From the NCBI RefSeq assembly GCF_000702805.1, contig NZ_JNJX01000004.1:1-58829 (forward strand): DNA of 58,829 nt. Reading direction: 5' to 3'. The DNA is from Mycoplasma anseris ATCC 49234. Its GTDB lineage: Bacteria > Bacillota_I > Bacilli_A > Mycoplasmatales > Metamycoplasmataceae. Positions 1 through 10,284 of the stretch are shown one piece after another; position 1 is the first letter of the stretch; each line of letters starts with the position of its first letter. The notes beneath the pieces are model-generated. The model was given only the letters and a program-made list of their open reading frames with translations, had not been told where the DNA came from and made no database searches. Position numbers and translations under genes: made by a program.

Positions 1-98
1 CGACCTATTTTCCCGTGAAGGTATCGTCGGCACTGAAGAGCTTAACTGCTGAGTTCGGAATGGAATCAGGTGGATCCTCTTCGTTATGGTTGCTATGG
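1..98 (-). rRNA. rrf: 5S ribosomal RNA (3' end cut by window edge)
   Basis: Read on the minus strand this is 5S rRNA: the conserved stretches CCACCTGATTCCATTCCGAA and CTCAGCAGTTAAGCTC are present, followed by GTGCCGACGATACC. The 5' end is placed near 98 because a TATAAT box (104-109) lies about 6 bases upstream. The last few bases of the molecule are outside the window. No 23S gene adjoins it here, so it seems to have its own promoter. Confidence 0.9.
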
Positions 99-103
99 TT
101 AAT

Positions 104-109
104 ATTATA
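104..109 (-). promoter_or_regulatory. -10 box of the 5S rRNA gene
   Basis: TATAAT on the minus strand, preceded by TG at an extended -10 position, six bases before the start of the 5S sequence. No good -35 hexamer is visible in the AT-rich region upstream. Confidence 0.6.
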
Positions 110-204
110 TACATAATTTTTAATTTTTTAATTTTTTTTATTTTTTTAGTCATATAAATTATAAATTTAATAAAATTTTTTTATATATACATTAAAGGAA
201 AATT

Positions 205-1506
205 ATGGAAACAATTGACATTAAGACAAGAATTTTTTTCTTAAAAAAATTAAGAGACACAATCATTAAATATGAAGGTCAAATTATTAATGCCTTATTT
301 TTAGATTTAAATAAAAATGAAACTGAAAGTCAAATTACTGAATTAAGATTAGTCATTAAAGAAATCAATTTATATCTAAAAAAAATCAAAAGCTGATCAA
401 AAATTAAGAAGACCAAAAACCCCTTATTTCTATATAATCTAAAAAGTTTTTTAAAACCAACTGCTTTTGGAAAAGTTTTAATTATTAGTCCTTGAAATTA
501 CCCAATCAATTTAAGTTTGATCCCATTAATTGATGCTTTTGGAGCTGGTAATCAAGTACTTTTAAAACCTTCAGAATTTTCTATTAATTCAAGTTTGATT
601 TTAAAACAAATTATTGAAGAAGTTTTTCCAAAAGAATTAGTTTCTATTCACTTAGGAGATAAAGAAATTGTATCTCAATTATTAAATCAGGATTTAGATT
701 TTATTTTCTTTACCGGCAATAGTTTTGTTGGTCAAATTATTTATGAACAAGCGGCAAAAAAACTTATTCCTTGTGTTTTAGAATTAGGCGGCAAAAGCCC
801 TGTAATCATTGATAAAGATAAAAAAAATCTAAAAAAAACTTGTCAAGAAATTATTTGAGCTAAATTAGTCAATTTAGGTCAAACTTGTGTTGCTCCTGAT
901 TATGTGTTTGTACATCAAGATCAACTAAATGAAGTTATTAAAACTTTAAAAGATGTTGCTAATTCAATGTATAAAGATAATAAAAATAACATTGCCAAAA
1001 TTATTGACCAGCCTCATTTATTGAATATTGCTAAACTAGATAATGAAATTCAATATAATTTAGCAAAAAATAAGATTGAGTTATTAATTAAACCAGTTTT
1101 ATTGAATGATAATTTAATGTCTAAGGAATTATTTGGCCCAATTTTACCGATTGTTAGTTATACTAATCTTCAAGAAGTTTTTAATTATATTCAAACAAAT
1201 AAATGACCTTTATCGATTTATGTTTTTAGCGACGACAAAACCTTTGTAAACGAAATAATAAAAAATACCAATTCTGGTACATTGAGTGTTAATGAGATAT
1301 TGTCTCAAGTTTCTAATCCTTATTTAGGATTTGGTGGAATAGGAAAAAGTGGGTTTGGCAAATATCATGGTAAAACAGGTTTTGATACTTTTAGCCATTA
1401 TCGCCCAATTGTTTATAAAAAATCTCTTTTTAGTAATTCTTTAAAGTATAAAAGTTTAAAAAATGATCAAACTTTTTTAAAGTTTGTCAAAAAAATAATA
1501 AAATAA
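205..1506 (+). CDS. aldehyde dehydrogenase, ALDH3-like
   Basis: 433 aa with TGA read as Trp. It should oxidise an aldehyde to the acid with NAD(P). The Rossmann signature SPWNYP, the general-base motif LELGGKSP (Glu193) and the catalytic-cysteine motif GQTCVAPD (Cys228) are intact, and the C-terminal GKYHGKTGFDTFSHYRP is typical of the ALDH3 class. It is a little shorter than the usual 450-480 aa. AAAGGAAAA precedes the ATG. It stands alone, divergent from the 5S gene and closed by a bidirectional terminator. The substrate cannot be told from sequence. Confidence 0.9.
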
Positions 1507-1540
1507 CACCTAACTTTTTTATTTAGGTGTTATTTTATTT
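1502..1540. terminator. bidirectional terminator
   Basis: Perfect 12-bp stem (1502-1513 with 1523-1534), 9-base loop, T-rich on one side and A-rich on the other. It sits between the converging aldehyde dehydrogenase and MSxSKK genes and overlaps the first stop codon. Confidence 0.8.
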
Positions 1541-1885
1541 ATCATTGTTTTCTTTAATTATCATTCCCAATCCAACTCATGCTAAAATTGGTAACACAAA
1601 AAGTCCAACAAGAGTTAGGATCATAGCAGTACTGTTTGTTGTTTTAACTGCTGCAATAATTGATATAACTAGTGAAGTAAAAGACAAAGCACTACCAACA
1701 AGAATTGCAACTAAAGTTCCAACTCCAGCTACTAATAATGAAAATCCAGCAACATTTGGATCATTAGTTGAATTAGCTATACCAATGCCAGCTAATATAA
1801 GAAAAATAAAACCTACTAAGGCAATAATGAATCCTAATGGGTTTAAAATCAATGCAACAATTGCTAATTTTTTTGATTTGCTCAT
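1535..1885 (-). CDS. small membrane protein, MSxSKK family copy 1
   Basis: 116 aa. The reading passes a TGA (Trp) at 1577 and ends at TAA 1535, giving the tail VGLGMIIKENNDKK. It starts MSKSKKLAIVALILNPLG and has about four hydrophobic segments. The N-terminal MSxSKK and the C-terminal GLGxxxKEN are shared with the genes at 2498 and 3031 and more loosely with 3685. It is the only copy on the minus strand. Function unknown; no catalytic motif is visible. Ending at 1577 would be the standard-code reading, but the conserved tail argues for the longer form. Confidence 0.75.
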
Positions 1886-1949
1886 AATTATTTAACCTCT
1901 TTGAAAATTTTACAAATAAAATTATTACAAAAAAAATTTTTATTTTTTT

Positions 1950-1978
1950 AAAAAAATAAAAATGCCTTTTTAGGCATT
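1950..1978 (-). terminator. terminator of the Asn-Glu-Val tRNA operon
   Basis: Minus strand: AATGCCT/AGGCATT stem (1961-1978) with a 4-base loop, followed by a T-rich run, about 16 bases beyond tRNA-Val. Confidence 0.8.
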
Positions 1979-1994
1979 GGTATCTTTCGATAAA

Positions 1995-2070
1995 TGGTGG
2001 AGAATGAGGGGCTCGAACCCACGACCCTTGCCTTGTAAGGGCAATGCTCTCCCAACTGAGCTAATTCTCC
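1995..2070 (-). tRNA. trnV: tRNA-Val (TAC)
   Basis: 76 nt with encoded CCA. Acceptor stem GGAGAAT/ATTCTCC, anticodon loop CTTACAA, anticodon TAC. Last gene of a three-tRNA minus-strand operon. Confidence 0.95.
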
Positions 2071-2072
2071 AA

Positions 2073-2148
2073 TGGTGACCCTAGCGGGACTCGAACCCAC
2101 GCATGTATGGATGAAAACCATATGTGTTAACCACTTCACCATAGGGCC
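2073..2148 (-). tRNA. trnE: tRNA-Glu (TTC)
   Basis: 76 nt with encoded CCA. Anticodon stem TATGG/CCATA with loop TTTTCAT, anticodon TTC. Two bases from tRNA-Val. Confidence 0.95.
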
Positions 2149-2152
2149 ATAA

Positions 2153-2227
2153 TGGCGCCGACTATTGGGATTGAACCAACGACCAACTGGTTAACAGCCA
2201 GCTGCTCTACCGCTGAGCTAAGTCGGC
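2153..2227 (-). tRNA. trnN: tRNA-Asn (GTT)
   Basis: 75 nt with encoded CCA. Acceptor GCCGACT pairs with AGTCGGC; anticodon loop CTGTTAA, anticodon GTT. First gene of the operon. Confidence 0.95.
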
Positions 2228-2248
2228 ACTCCTTTAAAATGCTTAATT

Positions 2249-2254
2249 ATTATA
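2249..2254 (-). promoter_or_regulatory. -10 box of the Asn-Glu-Val tRNA operon
   Basis: TATAAT on the minus strand, 21 bases upstream of tRNA-Asn. The rest of 2255-2497 is AT-rich, with no gene or clear element seen other than the ribosome binding site at its end. Confidence 0.55.
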
Positions 2255-2497
2255 ACTAAAAAAAAATAAATATTTTTAAAAAAAATTAATTTTTATTTAT
2301 TTTAATTACTTAGCTTTGTTCTTCCAATAATTACGCAAAATATTATAATCAAATTTTTTTATTTTTTTAAAATTTATTTATTTAAATTTAAAAGACTTTT
2401 AATTTATTTTTTAATTGAGATAAAGGTTTTTAAAAATTCAAATTCATACATAATTTTTAGATTTTTAGTTTATCATTTTGAATAATAAAGGAGAAAG

Positions 2498-2857
2498 ATG
2501 AGTTTATCAAAAAAATTATCAATTGCTTCATTGGTTTTTTATAGTTTGTCATGTATTTTTCAAATTATTTTTATTTCATTAATAATTAAAATTACATTAG
2601 AACTAATAATTGAATCAAATTCATGACCAGAAGCTAAAGATGGATTATTAAATTCTTTTATTTTGTATTTATGATCTTTCATTTTTCTTTTTCCTTCAAT
2701 ATTATTTTGAATTGTATGTTTTGTTTTAAATATCATTATTTCTTTAAAAACCAAATCAAAAACTAGTGTTATCTTAATCTGAATTGGAACATTTTTATTC
2801 TTTATCCTTACTTTTATTGGTTTAGGTTTAGTTTGTAAAGAAAATAAAGATTGGTAA
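2498..2857 (+). CDS. small membrane protein, MSxSKK family copy 2
   Basis: 119 aa with four TGA Trp codons. It begins MSLSKKLSIASLVFYSLSC and ends IGLGLVCKENKDW. Four hydrophobic segments and a short charged tail; AAAGGAGAAAG precedes the ATG. The segment SLKTKSKTSVILIWIGTF lines up with the same position in the copies at 1535, 3031 and 3685, which marks a paralogous family. Function unknown. A single extra base would break it, but the frame is clean throughout. Confidence 0.75.
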
Positions 2858-3030
2858 AGTTAAACAAATGATGTGATGAAAATTTCTTTATATTTTTTTG
2901 TATTAAAAATTTAACTCTAAAATTAATTTGTTTTTTAAAGCTAATTATGTTTAAAAAAACAAAAATAGCACTCCAAACTTATTTATAAAATGATAAGATT
3001 ATTATATATGAATAATGAAAGGAGAAAAAG

Positions 3031-3513
3031 ATGAGTAAATCAAAAAAGATGGCTATAATTGGAATTTCATTTTCCGCTATTACTGCTTTTTTTCAAATTA
3101 TTTTAACTATTATTAAAATAATTAGACTTAATATTGTTCTTAAAGAATCTGATGCATCATCAATAACAAAAGTTCCACAAGTTATTACGATTTTATCAAT
3201 TATAATTTGATTACTATTATTTGTTGTTTATGTAAATGCTATTATATTTAGTATTTTGGCTGCCATAAAATCTAATAATCAAACGTATATGATTATTACG
3301 CTTGTTGGAATATTTACTTTAATTGTTCTTGCAATAATTGGTTTAGGATTGATTATTAAGGAAAATAAAGATAAATGTAAAAGTACTTGTTTGTTAGAAC
3401 AAACTGATAAACAACCAAATCTAACAACTAAAACAAATGAATTTATTGATCAACCAATTGTTGATGCAAATGAACAAAAAGAAATTAGTGATGATAATCC
3501 TGCAAATCTTTAA
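3031..3513 (+). CDS. small membrane protein, MSxSKK family copy 3
   Basis: 160 aa. Starts MSKSKKMAIIGISF; four hydrophobic stretches, then GLGLIIKENKDK at the end of the last one, followed by a polar tail of about 50 residues rich in Thr, Gln, Asn and Asp. AAAGGAGAAAAAG lies before the ATG. The membrane core matches the copies at 1535 and 2498, and the long hydrophilic tail is new. One TGA Trp codon. Followed by its own terminator. Function unknown. Confidence 0.8.
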
Positions 3514-3564
3514 ATTTTTAAAACTTCTTTTTTTACAAAAAAACAAAATTATAGGAAATATTTT

Positions 3565-3600
3565 CAAACAAAAACTCTTTATGAGTTTTTGTTTTTTATT
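3565..3600 (+). terminator. terminator after MSxSKK copy 3
   Basis: AACAAAAACTC pairs with GAGTTTTTGTT around a short loop, then a T-run (3592-3600). Confidence 0.75.
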
Positions 3601-3684
3601 GGTTTAAAAATGAATAAAAAAGACAAAAAAATGTGGCTTTTTTGTTAGAATGATTATGTAATATATTATAAGGAGTAAAAAAAA

Positions 3685-4176
3685 TTGAAAAACGAAATGA
3701 GTTCTTCAAAGAAAATAGCAATTGCTGCTTTATTTTTTCTAATTTTTATCATTATTGCTTGAATTATTTTCTATGCTTTTATTTTTTATAATACTTTTAA
3801 AAATGCAAATAGAACAATGGTTGAAAATTATTACTCAATAACAAAATTTAATGACCTAAATATTTTTGTTTTTGGTGGTGTAATTGTATTTTTCAACATA
3901 ATTGTCTCAATATTAAATATCATTGCGTCAGCTAAAACTAATTACAAAACAGCTAAAATTTTAACCATTCTTGGAACAACATTAATTTTTGTATTTCCAA
4001 TTATTGCAATTTTAGCGATGGTTGGTTTAATTATGATAATTGTTCATAACAAAGATGTTGTTAAAAATGTGGCTAATGACCCATTTGCTAAACAAGCTAA
4101 TCAATATGATAATCAACCTAAAATTGAACAACAAAACTTGTTTTTAAATAATGAAAATAATAATCAAGAAAATTAA
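3685..4176 (+). CDS. small membrane protein, MSxSKK family copy 4
   Basis: 163 aa from TTG 3685, or 159 aa from ATG 3697. AGGAG at 3671 is 9 bases before the TTG but 21 before the ATG, so the TTG start is preferred although the family motif (MSSSKKIAIAAL) begins at the ATG. About four hydrophobic segments, then an Asn/Gln-rich tail (QPKIEQQNLFLNNENNN). The most diverged family member: the conserved GLGL...KEN region reads GLIMIIVHNKD. Function unknown. Confidence 0.75.
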
Positions 4177-4179
4177 ACA

Positions 4180-4212
4180 AAAAAACTTCCCAATTTTTTA
4201 GGAAGTTTTTTA
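4180..4212. terminator. bidirectional terminator
   Basis: AAAAACTTCC pairs with GGAAGTTTTT across a 10-base loop, with A and T runs outside. Lies between the converging MSxSKK copy 4 and rpmA. Confidence 0.8.
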
Positions 4213-4230
4213 TTATTGTTTTTTAGAAAA

Positions 4231-4494
4231 TTATTTAACAGTTTTTTCAGGATAAACTGATGCAAATTTTCTATTGATTCTGTCTTCAAATTTTACATAA
4301 CCATCGATTAATGCATATAATGTGTGATCTTTTCCAATTCCAACATTTTGACCTGGGAAAATTTTTGTTCCTCTTTGTCTATAGATAATGCTTCCTGCTA
4401 AAATAAATTCACCGTCTGTAGCTTTAACACCTAATCTTCTTCCAGCAGAATCCCTGCTGTTTCTGGTAGTTCCACCAGCTTTTGTATGTGCCAT
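4231..4494 (-). CDS. rpmA: 50S ribosomal protein L27
   Basis: 87 aa. Starts [20 protein letters not shown] and contains the family core [21 protein letters not shown]27's N-terminus reaches the peptidyl transferase centre. Firmicutes usually encode a short N-terminal extension ending in a phenylalanine-rich cleavage site removed by the protease Prp. That extension is absent here, and no prp gene fits in the 3-base gap to rplU. Translation-coupled with rplU. Confidence 0.97.
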   Translation of the reverse strand: MAHTKAGGTTRNSRDSAGRRLGVKATDGEFILAGSIIYRQRGTKIFPGQNVGIGKDHTLYALIDGYVKFEDRINRKFASVYPEKTVK

Positions 4495-4497
4495 TGA

Positions 4498-4800
4498 CTA
4501 TTTTTCCTTGATTTCTAAGATTTTAACTCTTGTATATGGTTGGCGGTGTCCTAATTTACGTTTGTGAGTTGATTTTGCATTGTGTCTATAAACAACGATT
4601 TTAGCTTTTTTCCCTTGTTTTTCGATAGTTCCTGAAACAGAAGCATTTTTTACATAGGGAGTTCCAACAGTGTTTTCTAAAGCTAAAACTTTATCAAAAA
4701 CAACTGTGTCTCCTTCATTGCCTTCAATCTTTTCAATAAAGATTGTATCGCCAGCTTTAACAAGAATTTGTTTTCCGCCTGTTTCGATAATAGCAAACAT
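4498..4800 (-). CDS. rplU: 50S ribosomal protein L21
   Basis: 100 aa. MFAIIETGGKQILVKAGD is the classic L21 start and AAGGAGG lies just upstream, so a start 8 codons further up at 4824 is rejected. The conserved RKLGHRQPYTRVKI end is intact. Binds 23S rRNA. First gene of rplU-rpmA, behind a structured leader. Confidence 0.97.
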   Translation of the reverse strand: MFAIIETGGKQILVKAGDTIFIEKIEGNEGDTVVFDKVLALENTVGTPYVKNASVSGTIEKQGKKAKIVVYRHNAKSTHKRKLGHRQPYTRVKILEIKEK

Positions 4801-4907
4801 TCTTGCCTCCTTATATTTTGTCACATCCTTAAGGCACTTATTTAAGTATAAGTTTTGCGCTAAAGCCTTTTTAGTATGGTTACTCTATAAGTAACGCACT
4901 TATTATA
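4801..4907 (-). promoter_or_regulatory. rplU leader and promoter; possible L21 leader RNA
   Basis: Minus strand: TATAAT (4902-4907), then a leader of about 95 bases. The leader has a hairpin GTTACT-TATAG-AGTAAC (4879-4895), two copies of AAGTGC, and CCTTAAGG shortly before the Shine-Dalgarno. Many Firmicutes carry an autoregulatory L21 leader in this place. I see structure and position but cannot confirm the consensus. Confidence 0.45.
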
Positions 4908-5084
4908 GCAAAAAATCTTAAATAATTATTTGCTTTTATTTTTATTTTTTTTGTAATAACAAATAATGATTTTTGGCTATATTAATTCAATTTTAGAAAA
5001 AATAAGAGTTAATAAAATAATACTAATATTAAAATCTAAATATTTTTCTTAATAAAAGCAAATAAAAAAGCAAGAAAATCTTGC

Positions 5085-5888
5085 TTATTCATAAAATCCT
5101 TTATCTCTTAATTTAAAATAAGGTCCATCCTCAGTAACTGGCAAACAAATTTCTTTAGCCACATTTTTAGTTACATCTTCACCATTTCCCATAGCAATTC
5201 CTAATCCAACTGCTTCTAGCATTTCAACATCATTTTCACTGTCTCCAAAAGCAACCATTTCTTCTAAAGAATATCCCAATAAATCAGCTAAAATTTTTAA
5301 TCCAACTGCTTTTGTAATGCCTTTCGCTGAGATAAAAACACCACCATCTCATTCAGCTAAAACTCAAACATTCATATTATTTTCTTCAAAGAATTTTGAC
5401 AATTTAGCTCCTAAAACATGTGATTCTTTGCTACTTACAGTAATTAAATAATTCTTATCATTTTGTTTTTCAAATTCATCAATTGAAATAAATTTGTCCT
5501 TGTATGGTTTATAAAATCAATGATCAACGTTGAATAACTCATTGTAATAACCTCATTTATTTCCAACAAAAGAATAAGGTAGATTATTTTCTTTAGCATA
5601 TTCTGCAAATTTTTTATAATCTTCATATTCAATTGTTTTTTCAAAAACATATTCATTAGTTTTTAAATCTAAAATGAATGTTCCATTAGCACCAACAAAA
5701 TAATCAACATAAGGGTTATTAATTTGTTTTCCTACCGTAAAAATATCACGACCAGAACATAAAACATTAATATATCCATTTTGTTTTAATTTTTCAAACA
5801 TTTCTTTCATTCTTGGTGTTAATTCATCAACCCCAAAAGGTAACAAAGTTCCATCTATATCAAAAACTAAGATTTTATATTTGGTCAT
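5085..5888 (-). CDS. Cof-type HAD-superfamily phosphatase
   Basis: 267 aa with TGA as Trp. Motif I is FDIDGTLL (nucleophile Asp10, acid Asp12); motif II is the Ser in CSGRD; the Lys of ISAKGITKA and the motif IV GDSENDVEML are all present with a Cof-type cap between. It should dephosphorylate a small phosphorylated metabolite such as a sugar phosphate or flavin mononucleotide; the substrate is not predictable. It overlaps the end of truB, so the two are probably translated together. Confidence 0.9.
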
Positions 5889-6748
5889 AATCCCTCCTTT
5901 GGTAATTTATCTTCAATCCGCAAGAAAAAGATTTTAGAAAAAAATATTTTTCCAAATTTACTTTCTCCAAACCCAATAATTAAATTATCAAACATAAAAA
6001 TAATTTGTCCATTATAATTGCTAAGTTCATTTATAAATAATGATCTATTTTTATAAACTTCTAGCAATTGCGGATTATTTAACATAAATAATTTTACATT
6101 AAAAAGTGAACTTAATTCTGTAATTTGTTCATTTTCAAATTCTTGATTTAAAAAAATATTACCAATTTTAGTTCTTTTTAATAAATTTACTAATGCATCA
6201 GTTTTTAGTTTAACTCCAATGTCATGAATTAAACTTCGAATATAAGTTCCTTTTGAAACATTGGCAACAATGCTGAAAATTTGATTTTCATAATCAAAAT
6301 CAACTAATTCTAAGTTGTTAATTTTAATTTTTATAGGTTTTAGGGATATTTCTTTATTTTCTCTGGCTAATTTATAACTTCTTATGCCATTAATTTTTTT
6401 GGCTGAAAAAACTGGAGGAATTTGAGAAGTGGTTAATTTTATTTCATTTATTGCTGATAATAACATTTCTTTTGTTATTTTTGGGCGATCCAATTCAAAT
6501 ATTTCTTCACCTTCATCATAACTAGCGCTATATTTATGCAAAGTAGCTTTTACAAAATACTCTTTATTTTCATTTGCAATAAAACTTAGCATTTTAGTGT
6601 CATAATCAGTTGCAACAATTAATAAACCTTCAGCTAATGGATCTAATGTACCAGCATGACCAATTTTTTGAATTTGATGCTTTTTAGCAAATAATTTAAT
6701 TGCTTGAAATGACGATATTCCTCTTTTTTTGTTAATCTTATAAAACAT
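5867..6748 (-). CDS. truB: tRNA pseudouridine-55 synthase
   Basis: 293 aa. The codon at 5885 is TGA (Trp), so the protein runs to TAG at 5867 and overlaps the next gene by 22 bases. Makes pseudouridine 55 in the T-loop of tRNAs. The catalytic motif GHAGTLDPLAEGLL is present (Asp36), as is the KKRGISSFQ start region and KGTYIRSLIHDIG. AGGAGAC lies before the ATG. Confidence 0.95.
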
Positions 6749-6794
6749 AAAGTCTCCTAAATAACCCGGTTAATATTATCATAAAGTTTTTAAA

Positions 6795-6822
6795 TTGCGT
6801 TTAAAAGTATTAAAGTTATAAT
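6795..6822 (+). promoter_or_regulatory. promoter of the operon starting at 6893
   Basis: TTGCGT (6795-6800), 16-base spacer, TATAAT (6817-6822). Leaves a 5' leader of about 64 bases before the first gene. Confidence 0.5.
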
Positions 6823-6892
6823 AAAAAAATAAATTTTTATTCATTTTTTACTTTTTATTATTAAATAATAAATTTTAAGTAAAATAATACAT

Positions 6893-7864
6893 ATGAAAAA
6901 ACAAACTAATAATCTTATTAAAAAATCTAAAAAACAATATGCCTTGCAAATTTGTTTATGAACTTTTATTCCAATAGGAGTTGTAGCTAGTGTTGGGGGG
7001 GCTATTTATTTTTTACATAAAAATTCAAGGCCATTAGAAAAGAAGCATCTTTCTCCAGAAGAATTTATAAAATTATGTGAAAAAATTGAATTATCACCAG
7101 TTTTAGATATCACTCAAAATGCAAACACAATTTATGACAATTTTCAAAAAGCCAAATCATTTAAAACAATAAAACCTGAATCTAGAAATAATTCTGAATC
7201 AGATAATAAAGAAGATGATATTGATAAAAATGATATAAATGCTTTTGATCCACATCGTACTTTATCTATTTATGTTTCTAATAATTTAACTTTTGAAAAC
7301 CAAAGACAATTAGTGGTGGAATATTTAGATTTAAAAAAAGTTGTTGAAGATGAAAATATGTTGGAAATATTTTTTACTGTTAAATTGAATTATGAATATA
7401 CTAAAGGTGTTTTTGAATGAAAAAAATATCAAGGTACAGAAAAATCAAAATACTATTATAAAGGTTCACGAAAAATCAAATTTGTTTCATTAAGTGAAGA
7501 TTGGGATTCTAATCCTGAATTTTTAAGATTGTTAAATGAACGAAGTGAAGAAATTGCTAAGATTATTAGACATCGAGATTCACCTGAAGATGGTACTGGA
7601 GAACAATGATTTAATTCAGAAGAATTTAGAAATCAAGTGTTTGAATGATTTAAAAAGTTAGTTTTGGATTCAAATGCTCAGCCAGATTTATATGATAAAG
7701 AATCATTTGACATTATTCCTTATTTAAAAAATGATAATTTTGTTGTTTGAATTCCAAATAAAGGATTAAATAATTTGCAAATTGATTATCAATATCGTTC
7801 TAAGCAAAATTCTGAAATTCTCTCAGAAGGGAGAAGAAAAATATTTACTATTCAAAATGTTTAG
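6893..7864 (+). CDS. membrane-anchored protein of unknown function
   Basis: 323 aa with five TGA Trp codons. A basic N-terminus (KKQTNNLIKKSKKQ) precedes one membrane segment (about residues 21-43), and the rest is hydrophilic and acidic, probably outside the cell. There is no lipobox. No recognisable domain. Codons 35-36 are GGG GGG within a run of seven G (6995-7001), odd in such AT-rich DNA. No strong Shine-Dalgarno is visible before the ATG. First gene of the run leading into cmk, 18 bases before the next gene. Confidence 0.65.
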
Positions 7865-7882
7865 TAATTATTTTTATTTTTA

Positions 7883-8323
7883 ATGCAAAAAGCATTTACA
7901 AGAATGAAATATTTTGAAAAATATCGTCAAGAAATGAAAAGCAAACAAAATATTTCCAAAACCATTTTAAAATCTAAAAAAGAGCATTTAAGAAAAATAG
8001 ACAGAATAAAAAAATATTTTAAAACCGATATTAATGATTCATATTTAATTAGTAAGGAATTCGATGATTATTTTCAAAATGATTTTGAAGATTATTGATT
8101 AAATAAAAACCAATTACAAAAAAAATTAAAGAATCATGACCAAATTAATATCAAAAAAACCATTGAATATTTACAAAATTTAAAAAACGAATATTTAAAA
8201 AATTATGAGGATGAACTTTTTAAGAAAAATGATCCAGAAATGCAAAATTTTATAAAATTGTTAGAATTAGAAGAATCTAAATATGATGTTATTTTAGGAG
8301 GAGAATATGAAAAAGAGAATTAA
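7883..8323 (+). CDS. small charged coiled-coil protein, unknown
   Basis: 146 aa. It passes one TGA (8096) and ends 17 bases inside cmk. Almost wholly Lys/Glu/Asp/Asn with heptad-like hydrophobics (for example FIKLLELEESKYDVIL), predicted helical and soluble, no membrane segment. Its end carries the GGAGGAG that serves as the cmk ribosome binding site. Function unknown. The overlap suggests it is really translated, with cmk coupled to it. Confidence 0.6.
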
Positions 8324-8981
8324 TATTGCTATTGATGGACCAAGTGGAGTTGGAAAAACTGTAATGGCAACCATGCTTGCTAAAAAATTAAATTACAAAT
8401 TTTTAAGTAGCGGGAGTTTTTATCGCATTATAGCTTTTAATGCATTAAAACAAAATATTGATTTAGCAGATGAAAAAGCAGTAAATAATGCTTGAAATTT
8501 TGAGGATATTGAAATTTTTGAAGATGGAACATTATTATTTAAAAATGAAGATGTTACTAAATTAATTAGAGAAGACAAAGTTTCTCAAGGCGCTTCAATT
8601 ATTGCTAAATATGCTTCAATTAGACATAAAGTCAATCAATTTATTCAATCATATTCTAAAATTAAAAAGGGAATTATAGTAGATGGTCGAGATGCAACTT
8701 ATCGAATTTTGCCAAATGCTGAAGCAAAATTCTTTTTATGAGCTTCACCTGAAGAAAGAACTCATCGTAGAATGAAACAAAATCAGGAATTAGGGATTGA
8801 TTCAAATGAAACTTTTGAGGAAATGCTAAATTCTATTAAGCAGCGTGATTATAATGATATGAATAGAGACATCGACCCTTTAAAAGTCAGTGAAGGAAGT
8901 ATTGAAATTGATACTACCGGCATGAGTATTGAAGAAAATTTCGAAGCAATATATAAATATGTGAAGGAAAAATTAATATAA
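8307..8981 (+). CDS. cmk: cytidylate kinase
   Basis: 224 aa. Phosphorylates CMP and dCMP with ATP. The P-loop [12 protein letters not shown] is at residues 8-18, followed by [11 protein letters not shown] (substrate site) and [20 protein letters not shown] is 6 bases before the ATG. Its stop TAA overlaps the der start (TAATG). The cluster cmk-der-gpsA-hup is a common arrangement in mycoplasmas. Confidence 0.96.
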
Positions 8982-10282
8982 TGAAAAATACTGTAGCCAT
9001 TATAGGCAAGCCAAATGTTGGTAAATCAACTTTGTTTAACAAAATTATTAACAAAAGAAAATCGATTGTCTATGATACTCCTGGCGTTACTAGAGATCGT
9101 CTGTATGACAAAGGAAATTGAGCTGGTAAAGAATTTAATATTATTGATACTGGCGGAATTACTATTGAAAACGAAGCTTTTAAAGAACAAATCAAATTAC
9201 AAGCCCAAATTGCTATTGAAGAAGCTGATGTAATTATCTTTTTAATTGATGGTAAAGAAAATTTAACTTCTGAAGATTATTATGTTAGTGATTTATTAAG
9301 AAAATCAAACAAACCAATTTTAGTTGGAATAAACAAATTGGAAGGAACATTAAACTTTGATCCTTCAATTTATAGCTTAGGGTTTAAACATATTTTTCCA
9401 ATTAGTGCTATTCATGGTGATGGGATTGGGAATTTATTAGATGAATTATTAAATAATTTAGATTTTTCTAATAATCAAGCAAATCAAACTTTTAAATTAG
9501 CATTATTAGGAAAAACAAATGTTGGTAAAAGTACCTTATTGAATACTTTGTCAAATGAAACTCGTTCAATTGTTAGTGATGTAGCTGGAACAACAAGAGA
9601 TTCAGTATCTTCAATAATCAAAATCAACCAAGAGGAATTTGAAATTGTTGATACAGCTGGCATTAAAAGAAAAAGTAAATTAATTGATAGTATTGAACAT
9701 TATGCGTTAATGAGAGCTACTGAATCAATTGAAGAAGCGGATTTGTGTTTATTATTACTTGATGCTACTGATGAAGTTAGTCATTTCCATCAAAATATTA
9801 TTGGTATTGCTTATGAATTGAAAAAACCAATGATTGTTGTTGTAAATAAATGAGATCTAATTGAAAAAGATTCATTGACTATGGATCATTTTAAAAAGAA
9901 TCTAAAAAAGAAATTGAAATTTGTTGATTGAGCACCGATTGTGTTTATTTCAGCTAAAAACAATAATCGCATTCATAAACTAAAAGAAACCATAATCCAA
10001 GTTAAGGAAAACATTTCAAGAGATATAAAAACTAATGAATTAAATAATCTCATTATTTCGGCTCAATTAATGAAACCAGCTAGTTCAATTAATGGAAAAA
10101 GATTATCAATTAAATTTGCTAAACAAATTAAGGCAAATATTCCTAGTTTTGTTTTATTCGTTAATAACACAAATTTAGCGCATTTTACATATTTAAGATA
10201 TATTGAAAATCAAATTCGAGAAAATTTTGATTTTAGTGGAACACCAATTGAATTAATATTAAAAAATAAAAATGGAGATTAA
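8981..10282 (+). CDS. der: ribosome-associated GTPase Der (EngA)
   Basis: 433 aa, the usual length. Tandem G domains: GKPNVGKST near residue 10 with DTPGVTRDR and DTGG, and GKTNVGKST near residue 180 with DTAGIKRKS and NKWD, then a C-terminal KH-like domain ([11 protein letters not shown] region written here as [11 protein letters not shown]). Acts in 50S subunit assembly. Starts within the cmk stop codon. Confidence 0.96.
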
Positions 10283-10284
10283 TT

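Noticed and set aside
1527-1895. 122-codon plus-strand frame
   Set aside because: Shadow of the MSxSKK copy 1 gene on the other strand, starting within a terminator.
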